From assembly GCA_007116155.1 (NCBI GenBank), contig SKJC01000010.1, positions 1-58,813 on the forward strand: 58,813 bases of DNA, given 5' to 3'. The stretch is from Candidatus Babeliaceae bacterium (GTDB taxonomy: Bacteria; Babelota; Babeliae; Babelales; Babelaceae). The translations under genes were made by a program, and so were the position numbers. Below, piece after piece: positions 42,657 through 50,756 of the stretch. Each line of letters starts with the position of its first letter. Position 1 is the stretch's first letter. The notes under the pieces are model-generated. The model was given only the letters and a program-made list of their open reading frames with translations, did no database searches and was not told the origin of the DNA.

Positions 42657-44231
42657 ATGGCCCAATTACGAAATACCAGCTACGTACTGATCATATGGTG
42701 CACCTTCCTCATGCAACTGCAACCGATTCTCTCAGCAAAGCCAAAAAAAATAAACAAACCATCTGAACCAATTCACAAAGAAGAACGCTGGAGTTTTGTA
42801 CAAGAACAACTAAAAAACAGTGTCGTTCAGGTCTTTGCATATTGCCTTGAATTCAACTGGCTCGAACCATATAAAACACCACTTCAAGGTCTCGGCGCCG
42901 GAAGCGGTTTCTTTATAGATCAAGACGGTAGGTTCATAACCAATGCCCACGTAATCAACCAAGCTGAAACGGTGTTTATACAAATTCCCGCATTCGGCAA
43001 ACGACGATTTGGCGCTATTATCGAAGGCGTATGCCCTGAGCGAGATCTTGCATTATTGCGCGTTGTACCTGAAGATGCTGCAATAATCAAAACAGGCCTG
43101 AGAGGTTCATTTACTACCGCACCCCTTGGCGACTCCGACAACGTTAAACGAGCGAGTGAAATACTCACACTCGGATTCCCTTTAGGCCAAGAATCACTTA
43201 AAAGCACACTTGGTGTGGTAAGTGGCCGACACAATCTTGACGGCAGCTCGATGATCCAAATCGATGCACCGCTAAACCCAGGAAACTCAGGCGGCCCGGC
43301 TATCAACGTAAAAGGAGAAGTCATCGGGGTTAATACCGCAGGGTTTATGCATGCGCAAAATGTTGGATATATTATCCCAAGCAATGAAGTAAAACTTTTT
43401 TTACACCAACTACCACTTGCGCCTCTCGGCACAACAAGGCCCATCCGTTTTTTACGAAAACCATTTCTTGGCATTATTTACAATGAAAGTAATGAACACG
43501 TAGCCGCGTATTTACAAAATCCTGTTCCTGGCGGATTATACGTCGCTAATGTTTATCCCGACAGCATTTTAGCAAAGGCTGGAATCCAAAAGGGCGACAT
43601 GATTTATACAATTAACGAAGAACCTATTGATTCGTATGGAGAAATGTACGCAGCATGGAGCGAAGATAAAATCTCATTAATTGATTATATATCTCGATTG
43701 CTAATTAACGACACAATCAAGCTAACATTTTATAGAAATGGGGAAAAAAAGAGCTGCTCTCTTGATTTTAAGTTTTCAGAATTTCCGGCGGTGCGTGTAC
43801 GATACCCTGAATATGAAATAATTGACTATGAAATATTCGGAGGGTGCGTTTTTATGGAATTAGCACTCAATCACATTCCACCGCTTCTAAAGCAAAACCC
43901 CCTACTTGGTCGCTTTACCGAATTAGAAAACCAAGACAAGGGACAAATTATCATTTCACATATTCTTCCAGACTCTGAAGCTACTCGCGCACGCATACTA
44001 TCTTCTGGCACACTCATTAAAGAAATAAACCATAAGCCAGTACACAACTTATCAGAACTGCGCAATGCAATCGCAGAATGCACAACAACAGGCTTTATTC
44101 CGCTTGAAGTAAATGATGGCGCGTTTGTTGTTTTATCCCTAAAAAAAGCACTGCAGGATGAACCATACCTCGCTCGAAGATATCGATATCAACCAACACC
44201 ATTCGTAAAAACCCTGCTAACCAATAAATAA
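42657..44231 (+). CDS. Secreted HtrA/DegP-type serine protease with PDZ domains
   Basis: A 524-residue envelope protease with signal peptide about 1-26. The trypsin-like domain has the triad His98 (FITNAHVI), Asp130 (PERDLALL) and Ser211 (NPGNSGGPA), the DegP arrangement. A first PDZ follows at about 265-370 (GGLYVANVYPDSILAKAGIQKGDMIYTIN), and a second, less regular one at about 430-510 (ISHILPDSEATRARILSSGTLIKEINHKPV). HtrA proteins degrade or refold damaged envelope proteins and, in pathogens, can be exported to cut host proteins. The heavily stocked secretome here gives it plenty of clients. Confidence 0.93.
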   Translation: MAQLRNTSYVLIIWCTFLMQLQPILSAKPKKINKPSEPIHKEERWSFVQEQLKNSVVQVFAYCLEFNWLEPYKTPLQGLGAGSGFFIDQDGRFITNAHVINQAETVFIQIPAFGKRRFGAIIEGVCPERDLALLRVVPEDAAIIKTGLRGSFTTAPLGDSDNVKRASEILTLGFPLGQESLKSTLGVVSGRHNLDGSSMIQIDAPLNPGNSGGPAINVKGEVIGVNTAGFMHAQNVGYIIPSNEVKLFLHQLPLAPLGTTRPIRFLRKPFLGIIYNESNEHVAAYLQNPVPGGLYVANVYPDSILAKAGIQKGDMIYTINEEPIDSYGEMYAAWSEDKISLIDYISRLLINDTIKLTFYRNGEKKSCSLDFKFSEFPAVRVRYPEYEIIDYEIFGGCVFMELALNHIPPLLKQNPLLGRFTELENQDKGQIIISHILPDSEATRARILSSGTLIKEINHKPVHNLSELRNAIAECTTTGFIPLEVNDGAFVVLSLKKALQDEPYLARRYRYQPTPFVKTLLTNK

Positions 44232-44253
44232 AAGCTAAAAAATCAACTTATAA

Positions 44254-44276
44254 TAAGGCCCAAAAAGGGCCTTTTA
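44254..44276 (+). terminator. Terminator after the HtrA-type gene
   Basis: A 7-bp GC-rich stem (44255-44261 with 44267-44273), a loop of five A, then TTTT. It is short but well placed, about 25 bases past the stop. Confidence 0.7.
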
Positions 44277-44443
44277 TAACCACCTAATGTGATCATACAC
44301 CCAATTGTCAACAACAACATCCCGATATAAAAACAGAAAGCTACCGAAAAATAAAAACTTTGTAAGCATATGCAGCACCATCGAAAAATAAAAATTCATC
44401 CTATTATAATTATAAAAATCGATCAGCTATATTATTTCCTCAA

Positions 44444-44460
44444 AGTTGAGTAAAGTATAA
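44444..44460 (+). promoter_or_regulatory. Shared upstream motif before tlyA
   Basis: The same 17-bp motif as at 42594-42610 (16/17 identical). Here it runs into a full TATAAT at 44456-44461, about 49 bases before the tlyA ATG. No -35 at standard spacing is evident. Confidence 0.35.
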
Positions 44461-44509
44461 TAATACACATCACAATTATCGCTTTCTCTTACATAAAAAT
44501 CTTTATATC

Positions 44510-45238
44510 ATGACAAAAATACGAATAGACAAACTCGTTCAAGATCAATTTCCTGAATATAGCCGAACTCAAATTCAAAGCTGGATTATCCAGGGTGCTG
44601 TTCTCGTTGATGGTGCAGTAATTACAAAACCAGGCATAACCGTTGAAACTACCGCGCACATACAAATTACTGCAGAAGAACCAAAATATGTCTCTCGCGG
44701 TGGCTTAAAGCTTGAAAAAGCATTACAAGAATTCAAGGTTGACATTACCGGCAAAATAGCCCTTGATTCGGGAATTTCTACGGGCGGCTTTACCGATTGC
44801 TTACTACAACATGGCATTCAACACGTGTATGGTATCGACGTAGGCTATGGACAAGTACACGAAAAAATAAGAACTGATTCTCGTGTAACCATAATAGAAC
44901 GCACAAATATTCGCCATTACGAACCAAAGCATGAACCGGTCGATATCATCACATTTGATCTTTCCTTCATATCACTGCTTAAAACTATTTCGACTGTGCA
45001 GGAAAATTTAAAACAAGATGGACTCTGGCTACCCCTTATTAAGCCACAATTTGAAGCCCCTAAGGGATCGGTTCCAAGAGGCGGAGTCATTAAAAATGCC
45101 GCATCACGAGAAACCATTCTAAAAAATGTCATTAAAGGCATCGAAGCAGAAGGGTTTACGTGCCAAGGCACTATTACATCACCTATTTTAGGCGCAACAG
45201 GCAATACCGAATACCTCGCTCTTTTTACAAAATCATAA
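44510..45238 (+). CDS. tlyA: TlyA-family rRNA methyltransferase / hemolysin
   Basis: A 242-residue protein with an N-terminal S4 RNA-binding domain (MTKIRIDKLVQDQFPEYSRTQIQSWI, about 1-60) and an FtsJ-like Rossmann methyltransferase domain. That domain starts with YVSRGGLKLEKAL and has the SAM loop ALDSGISTGGFTDCLL, GIDVGYGQVHEKIR, and TFDLSFISLLK. TlyA 2'-O-methylates 16S and sometimes 23S rRNA and affects capreomycin sensitivity; some homologues are also called hemolysins. The SAM motif has S where D-x-G-A-S-T-G-G is usual (SGISTGG), a conservative change. No ribosome-binding site is evident before the ATG. Confidence 0.92.
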   Translation: MTKIRIDKLVQDQFPEYSRTQIQSWIIQGAVLVDGAVITKPGITVETTAHIQITAEEPKYVSRGGLKLEKALQEFKVDITGKIALDSGISTGGFTDCLLQHGIQHVYGIDVGYGQVHEKIRTDSRVTIIERTNIRHYEPKHEPVDIITFDLSFISLLKTISTVQENLKQDGLWLPLIKPQFEAPKGSVPRGGVIKNAASRETILKNVIKGIEAEGFTCQGTITSPILGATGNTEYLALFTKS

Positions 45239-45253
45239 ACCATGCTATAATTT

Positions 45254-45282
45254 TTGACAAATTGAAAAATTTATAATACAAT
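45254..45282 (+). promoter_or_regulatory. Sigma-70-type promoter before the second USP-like gene
   Basis: TTGACA (45254-45259), 17 bases, TACAAT (45277-45282), 36 bases before the ATG at 45319. An overlapping TATAAT at 45272 has too short a spacer (12). Confidence 0.68.
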
Positions 45283-45318
45283 GTATCAAAAATAAATGGT
45301 AATAAGAGTGAGTTAATT

Positions 45319-46854
45319 ATGAAGATATATAGATTTTTAATCATATTCTTTTGTATTATCCCTGCAACAATGGATGCTTGCACGGCGGCAACATATATGG
45401 TTTCTAGCAAAAATCTTGCTCAAACAACTCCAGCAAATACGACTATTAATCCATCTTTTAACTTAAAGAGTCCAATAAGCACTTCTTCTGCCCACTCTTT
45501 TTGGCGTCATTATATAATTCCTTTCGGAATAGGCCTTGGTATATGCGGACTGTTATACACTCTACTTCCTAAAAGAACTACAAAACCAAAAACATTCACG
45601 AAGACCAGTCCTCCGCCCAATACTTCCAAAGCTTCGACTTTGCTGGAAAAAGTAAAAAAACTAATCCCAGCGACATCAGCCTGCTCTATCATCGGACTAC
45701 ATAATAATGGAAACACATGTTATAGAAATGCCCTACTACAGACGCTAAGACCAGCATTGAAAGAATTTGCTACTATCGCGACCACTGAAAATCAAAGCAC
45801 GCTGCAAAAAAAATGGCATGGATTTATAGAAGAATTCACCAAACAAAAAAATGAATACTCCCCTATCTCTCTTGCAAAAACATATCCCAATCTCCACAAC
45901 TTTTTGGCAGATTATTTTCCTAAGGCTACATCGCGCCAACAAGATAGCCACGAACTGTTTATGCGCCTTTGCGATGACACACTACCCCTTTCACTAAAAC
46001 AAGAAGATAGCCGGGATTGGCAAACAATTGTCGCTGCGGTCAATACAGAAAATAAAAATCCAGACTTAATACAGGCTAAAGAAAAATTTGACCGAAGATA
46101 TCCTCTATCAAAACTTCCCAGCAAAGAATATACGGATCTGCATAATCACATTAGCTCTTTTATGAATCAACAATTTTCAGTATCCCTAACATCCACTATT
46201 TCGCCCCTAAGCAAGCAACAAGATCAAACCGATATTCCTCTCAATGAGAAAAAAAGAGCAATATCAGTAACCCTAGATCAAAACGCAAAAGATCAAAACT
46301 CAGAAAAACCAATATCTCTAACCTTACAACCATCAGATGTATATTCAACAAAGAAAGAACAACAAAAAAACATTACCCTCTCATTTCCGCAAGATGAGAA
46401 TAAAGAAGTATCTCTCGAAGACCTTTTTCTTCACACATTCGCGTCAGAAGAATTAACCGGCGAAAATAAATATAAATATGAACATGGCGAAATAGAAGAA
46501 TATGTAGACGCAACCAAACAAACAACCATTACGCCTAACTCAAAATACCTGATGATACAATTAAATCGTCTCGCAGACCCAGCCAAGCCAATAACGAAAA
46601 AAGTCAGTATCCCAACAACTTTCACACTTCCTGCGTCTATAGTAACAAATCCAAAAGATCAGAAAAAATACGCGCTAAAAGGCATTGTTATGCGCTCCCA
46701 AACAAGCTCCTCTGGGGGACGCTATTGGGCTTGGGTATTGGATGAAGCTAATACCACCTGGGTCCAACGCAACGATTCCTCGGTAACCGTTCTTGGCAAA
46801 AAAGACTCGATTACATCAGACAATGCCTACTTACTCTTATATAAAGAAATTTAA
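45319..46854 (+). CDS. Secreted USP-like (peptidase C19) protein, catalytic His apparently replaced
   Basis: A 511-residue protein: signal peptide (about 1-24), a second hydrophobic helix (about 58-81, YIIPFGIGLGICGLLYTLLP), a linker, then a USP-like domain. The Cys box is nearly textbook: GLHNNGNTCYRNALLQTL with Cys134. The next box is SRQQDSHELFMRLCDD (consensus QQDxHEF). The region aligning with the His box reads SSGGRYWAWVLDEANTTWVQRNDSSVTVL...NAYLLLYKE. Arg468 stands where GHY has its His, and Asn485/Asp486 stand in the DD position. So the fold is clear, but the triad seems to lack His. It may bind ubiquitin without cutting it, or use another residue. It has its own promoter and a small secreted partner 39 bases downstream. 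Confidence 0.8.
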   Translation: MKIYRFLIIFFCIIPATMDACTAATYMVSSKNLAQTTPANTTINPSFNLKSPISTSSAHSFWRHYIIPFGIGLGICGLLYTLLPKRTTKPKTFTKTSPPPNTSKASTLLEKVKKLIPATSACSIIGLHNNGNTCYRNALLQTLRPALKEFATIATTENQSTLQKKWHGFIEEFTKQKNEYSPISLAKTYPNLHNFLADYFPKATSRQQDSHELFMRLCDDTLPLSLKQEDSRDWQTIVAAVNTENKNPDLIQAKEKFDRRYPLSKLPSKEYTDLHNHISSFMNQQFSVSLTSTISPLSKQQDQTDIPLNEKKRAISVTLDQNAKDQNSEKPISLTLQPSDVYSTKKEQQKNITLSFPQDENKEVSLEDLFLHTFASEELTGENKYKYEHGEIEEYVDATKQTTITPNSKYLMIQLNRLADPAKPITKKVSIPTTFTLPASIVTNPKDQKKYALKGIVMRSQTSSSGGRYWAWVLDEANTTWVQRNDSSVTVLGKKDSITSDNAYLLLYKEI

Positions 46855-46893
46855 AAGCAGCGAATTACTACGTTAATTAAAGGACTATTTATA

Positions 46894-47409
46894 ATGAAAA
46901 AACTAGTATTACTACTTTTCCTTTTACCTACAATCACAATAGCCTACAATTATGATGAAAATGAAACCTCTCCAGCCGAAAGACCTTCTACACCAGTAGA
47001 TCAAATTTCTTTTTCAAGCGCAGAGCAACGAACTCCACCAACAGCACCCTATAAAAAAATTATCAACCACAGAAATACCGCAACTAATGTTAATGAAGTG
47101 CAAGAACCACTAGAGCGCCCAACTATTAATCTATATGAAATGGCACGATCTGCAGGCGCATACCCCAATGAAATCCCAATCCTAGGACGATTGGCGCTCC
47201 AAACAGCTTGTCTAACGTATAACATACATCATCCACAAGAACGCCCCATACAGATCATTGCTCAACACGAACTTAATAATGAGTCAATCATAACCACAAA
47301 AATTCCAGAAGAGTGTAATTTTTCTACGTTTTTTATCTTGATAAAAAAAGAAATGAGAAATATTTACACGGAATACCAGCGATCACAACAAACACACGCT
47401 TTACAATAA
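46894..47409 (+). CDS. Small secreted protein of unknown function
   Basis: A 171-residue exported protein, not recognised. Signal peptide 1-17 (MKKLVLLLFLLPTITIA). Residues about 18-80 are polar, Pro/Thr/Glu-rich and probably disordered. About 85-171 look folded, with PTINLYEMARSAGAYPNEIPILGRLALQTACLTYNI and a charged C-terminal helix. It lies 39 bases after the USP-like gene and is likely in its operon, so a role in the same secreted activity is possible. A ribosome-binding site AAAGGA precedes the ATG. Confidence 0.68.
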   Translation: MKKLVLLLFLLPTITIAYNYDENETSPAERPSTPVDQISFSSAEQRTPPTAPYKKIINHRNTATNVNEVQEPLERPTINLYEMARSAGAYPNEIPILGRLALQTACLTYNIHHPQERPIQIIAQHELNNESIITTKIPEECNFSTFFILIKKEMRNIYTEYQRSQQTHALQ

Positions 47410-47480
47410 AAAAATAATCCAAAAAAATACGAGCCTAAACCCCCAACAACAGGCATATTTTACGAAAATCATACTATTGG

Positions 47481-47518
47481 CTATAATGGATTAAGATATT
47501 CCTCTTAATCCATTATAG
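47481..47518. promoter_or_regulatory. Perfect 16-bp inverted repeat before the MATE gene
   Basis: Arms 47481-47496 and 47503-47518 match perfectly around a 6-nt centre. The left arm begins CTATAATGG, so a TATAAT box is part of the palindrome and recurs inverted in the right arm. There is no T tract, so it is not a typical terminator. An operator overlapping the promoter of the exporter gene 11 bases downstream fits better. Confidence 0.6.
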
Positions 47519-47528
47519 AAAGCGCTCA

Positions 47529-49010
47529 GTGTCTCAAAAAAAAACGTTGCTTACAAGCTACATTTCCGGCATCACCGATACTTCAGGTGAACGATATGTT
47601 ACGATTTTTTCTTATTTATGGCCTGAACTAATAACTGCATTCATCGTCTCATCACTCCTCAGCATAGTAAACAGCATCTTTATTGGACATCTACACTCAA
47701 CAGAGCTATTTGTTGCGCAAGGTGTTGCGACAAACTTTTTAAATTTTATTCAAAAAGTTGCCGAAGGTCTCTCTATTGGGACTGTAATCTTATGTGGACA
47801 ATATAACGGCGCAGAAGATCCGAAAAATGCGGGGCGAGCCGCCACAAACTCTCTTTGGCTTGCAGCTGCCGCTGGCGCACTTATAGCAACTACTATCTTC
47901 TTCGGAGCACAAGCGATCTACACTTTTTATGGAGTAAATCAACAGATATTGCAAACCGGTATTCCATTCTTACGATTACGCAGCGGGGCAACATTTCTCT
48001 CGTTTATCTTTTTTGCATTAATCGGGTTTTTTCGCAGTTTAAAAAACACTAAAGTCCCTATGATCTGCTTTATTATAGGAAGCACTACGTTTATTATTGT
48101 TGATTACATATGCATATTCGGTGCCTTTGGAGTTCGGCCCATGGGTCTTATGGGATCAGCATATGCATCTATTGCGCAATATACCATCATGATAGCGACT
48201 GCTTGCTATTATCTTGTTCGCTCAAAGATCTCAACAATATATCAACTCTCCTGGAAACCCCACATACAAATCCAAGAGATTAATCGTCTTGTGCAGCTCA
48301 GCTGGCCTGTAATGGTCGATAAAGCAACTATGGCATTTACCAAAATTTGGATGCTCCGACTTTTTACTAAAATCGGAACACCCTTTGCTGCAAGTTATTC
48401 AGCTATCCAAGAAATGGAAATGTTAGCATTTATACCTGCAATTGCAGCCTCTCAGGTTATTACTTTCTTGGTTAGCAATGACTATGGGGCACAACAATGG
48501 ACCAATATAAAAGTTAATATTAAAAAAACACTTTTTTTAGCTTCATGTATGGTATTTGGTATTCTTGTTTTCTTTTCATTTAAACCAGAATTCTTCTTCA
48601 ATCTTTTTGACACAGTAGGCACATTTTCATTCATTGCCAGCGCAGCATTCCCCATGGTGAGTGTATTTGTTGTATTTGATATCTTTCAACTTATTTTAGC
48701 TGGCGCCCTTCGCGGCGCTGCAAATGTAAAAACAGTTATGGCAACACGCCTTGCTGTTTGCACTTTATTCTTATTTCCAGCATCCTATATATGCGCATCA
48801 TTGCCATTTCAAAACCTACTTCTAAAATTTATACTCATATATGGCATTGCCTATGTATCCGACGGAATTATGGGAATAATCTATATTCTCAGATTTAGAA
48901 GTAATACATGGAAATCCAGCGCAAAGATGAAAAACATAAAGGGAACCTATGTCACACATTACCGAAACCGAGATTCGGCATCTGGCAAAACTCGCCAACC
49001 TCAAGCTTGA
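47529..49010 (+). CDS. MATE-family efflux transporter
   Basis: A 493-residue, 12-helix exporter of the MATE family (cation-driven export of drugs or metabolites). Family features: WPELITAFIVSSLLSIVNSIFIGHLHSTEL in helix 1 and the loop after it, a repeat of the helix 1-6 pattern from about residue 250 (LVQLSWPVMVDKATMAFTKIWMLRLF), and FQLILAGALRGAANVKTVM in helix 10. The start codon is taken as GTG at 47529, with only a weak ribosome-binding site. The last 21 codons overlap gatC in another frame (48949-49010), so translation of gatC is probably coupled. A perfect palindrome upstream suggests repression, common for exporters. Confidence 0.9.
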   Translation: MSQKKTLLTSYISGITDTSGERYVTIFSYLWPELITAFIVSSLLSIVNSIFIGHLHSTELFVAQGVATNFLNFIQKVAEGLSIGTVILCGQYNGAEDPKNAGRAATNSLWLAAAAGALIATTIFFGAQAIYTFYGVNQQILQTGIPFLRLRSGATFLSFIFFALIGFFRSLKNTKVPMICFIIGSTTFIIVDYICIFGAFGVRPMGLMGSAYASIAQYTIMIATACYYLVRSKISTIYQLSWKPHIQIQEINRLVQLSWPVMVDKATMAFTKIWMLRLFTKIGTPFAASYSAIQEMEMLAFIPAIAASQVITFLVSNDYGAQQWTNIKVNIKKTLFLASCMVFGILVFFSFKPEFFFNLFDTVGTFSFIASAAFPMVSVFVVFDIFQLILAGALRGAANVKTVMATRLAVCTLFLFPASYICASLPFQNLLLKFILIYGIAYVSDGIMGIIYILRFRSNTWKSSAKMKNIKGTYVTHYRNRDSASGKTRQPQA

Positions 49011-49251
49011 TGAGTCTGAAATCGCTCAGCTCATTCCTGAAATTGAATCTGTACTAGAATATGCGGCTGTTTTGAGTCAAGTTGTTCAATCCTGCCAAGA
49101 GCAATCCGACCTGCAGGCTGCAACTTGCTCGACCAATGTTATGCGTGATGATATGGTTGTTCGCTACGAATCCGCATCGCTCCTCAAACAAGCACCCGAT
49201 TCTGATGGCACATACTTCGTCGTACCTTCAATATTGCAGACTGGCGAATAG
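48949..49251 (+). CDS. gatC: Glu-tRNA(Gln)/Asp-tRNA(Asn) amidotransferase subunit C
   Basis: GatC (100 residues), the small belt subunit of the GatCAB amidotransferase that converts Glu-tRNA(Gln) to Gln-tRNA(Gln) in bacteria without GlnRS. Conserved: ITETEIRHLAKLANLKLDESEI, LIPEIESVLEYAAVL (the helical belt) and a C-terminal MRDDMV...SDGTYFVVPSIL. GGGA precedes the ATG, which lies inside the 3' end of the MATE gene. gatA follows after eight bases. Confidence 0.94.
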   Translation: MSHITETEIRHLAKLANLKLDESEIAQLIPEIESVLEYAAVLSQVVQSCQEQSDLQAATCSTNVMRDDMVVRYESASLLKQAPDSDGTYFVVPSILQTGE

Positions 49252-49259
49252 GAATTTTT

Positions 49260-50696
49260 ATGAACACATTAGCGTATCTTTCAATTAAAGAGCTTTCCTC
49301 TTTACTTTCTCGTAACGAAATAACTCCACAAGAAATCGTTCAATCATGCATCAATCGAATAGAAAAACATGATAAGAACCTTGGTAGCACCCTTGAAATT
49401 ATTACACCAAAAGTAAACAACTCAATCGAAGGTTTAAGCTCCCTTCACAACATTCCTGGACTTATTAAAGATAATATCTGCCAAAAAGGGCAGATCACAT
49501 CTGCTGGATCAAAAATTCTAGCGAATTTTATTTCACCCTATGCTGCAACCGCAGTCCAAAAACTAGAACATGCAGGCGCTCTTTCACTAGGCCGAACTAA
49601 TTGCGATGAATTTGCCATGGGCAGTTCAAACGAAACATCAGCGTATAAATTAGCACATAACCCCTGGGACACATCACGCTCTCCGGGTGGGTCAAGTGGT
49701 GGATCCGCTGCAGCCGTTGCTGCTGGCTTTGTGCCTTGGGCCCTGGGCTCAGAAACAGGTGGCTCCGTACGACAACCTGCTGCTCTCTGTGGTCTTGTTG
49801 GTAGCAAACCAACATACGGACGCGTTTCACGACACGGACTTATCGCGTATGCTTCTTCGATGGATCAAATTGGTGTCTTTACTCGCACAGTCTATGATAA
49901 CGCTCTTGTACTCCAGACAATTGCGGGAAAAGATCACTACGACAGTACTGTTATTCAACAAGAGAGTCCTAATTATATCTCTGGATTAACAGGTGAATTA
50001 AAAAAGGGTCTCAAAATTGGCGTCGTGACCAATGCACTTAATGCCAAAGGCATGCATCCGGAAATGAAAGCGCAGCTCCTCCTCGCCCTTAAAAAACTAG
50101 AATCTCTTGGCGCAGAACTTGTTGATGTTTCTATTCCCATGATGGAACATGCCGCTGCAACGTATTTTGTTATTAGCCGTGCTGAAGCTGCATCTAACCT
50201 GGCGCGTTTTGACGGCATTCGCTATGGATATCGCGCTAAGCATGTAGACTCGCTACAAGATTTGTATCAAAAAAGTCGCGCCGAAGGATTTGGCCATGAA
50301 GTTAAACGTCGCATCTTAATCGGCAACTATGTGCTATCTGCAGGACATGCAGCACAATATTATGAAAGCGCATGCGCAGTACGTCGCATGATCCGTCAAG
50401 AATTTCTAGATCATTTTGCTGAAGTAGATCTACTTTTTGCCCCAGTTACCCCGGCTCCAGCGTTTAAAATTGGAGAATTTGCTAAAAATCCGCTACAAAT
50501 GGATTTACAAGATTACTTTACCTGCTCAGCAAACCTAGCAGGAATACCTGCTGTTAGCTTTCCGTGCGGTTTTGTCCAAAATCTCCCCGTTGGCTTCCAA
50601 CTTATGGGGCCTGATTTAAGCGAAGGACTTATTTTCCAAACAGGATATGCCTACGAACAGGCTACTGAGTGGCATACTATGCATCCAAAACTCTAG
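49260..50696 (+). CDS. gatA: Glu-tRNA(Gln)/Asp-tRNA(Asn) amidotransferase subunit A
   Basis: GatA (478 residues), the amidase subunit that releases ammonia from glutamine for GatB. The Lys-cisSer-Ser triad is visible: Lys in GLIKDNICQKG, the Ser-rich signature SPGGSSGGSAAAVAAGFVPWALGSETGGS, and the family's GLVGSKPTYGRVSRHGLIAYASSMDQIG. The C-terminus DYFTCSANLAGIPAVSFPCG, LPVGFQLMGP is typical. It ends in a long hairpin containing its own TAG stop. gatB, usually next, is not here; a convergent secreted-protein gene follows. Confidence 0.97.
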   Translation: MNTLAYLSIKELSSLLSRNEITPQEIVQSCINRIEKHDKNLGSTLEIITPKVNNSIEGLSSLHNIPGLIKDNICQKGQITSAGSKILANFISPYAATAVQKLEHAGALSLGRTNCDEFAMGSSNETSAYKLAHNPWDTSRSPGGSSGGSAAAVAAGFVPWALGSETGGSVRQPAALCGLVGSKPTYGRVSRHGLIAYASSMDQIGVFTRTVYDNALVLQTIAGKDHYDSTVIQQESPNYISGLTGELKKGLKIGVVTNALNAKGMHPEMKAQLLLALKKLESLGAELVDVSIPMMEHAAATYFVISRAEAASNLARFDGIRYGYRAKHVDSLQDLYQKSRAEGFGHEVKRRILIGNYVLSAGHAAQYYESACAVRRMIRQEFLDHFAEVDLLFAPVTPAPAFKIGEFAKNPLQMDLQDYFTCSANLAGIPAVSFPCGFVQNLPVGFQLMGPDLSEGLIFQTGYAYEQATEWHTMHPKL

Positions 50697-50748
50697 AAAA
50701 AGCAATCTAGCAGGAGTTTGTAAACTCCTGCTAGATTGCTTTTTCTAG
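50693..50748. terminator. Very long perfect hairpin terminator after gatA
   Basis: A 27-bp perfect stem (50693-50719 with 50722-50748) with a 2-nt centre. The outer part is AGAAAAAGC/GCTTTTTCT, so each strand ends in a short T run. It lies between convergent gatA and the gene at 50757 and probably serves both. The gatA stop codon lies in the 5' arm. Confidence 0.88.
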
Positions 50749-50756
50749 TTATCCAA

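Noticed and set aside
45272-45277. TATAAT at 45272 as the -10 of the second USP-like gene
   Set aside because: Its spacer from TTGACA is only 12 bases; TACAAT at 45277-45282 gives the correct 17.
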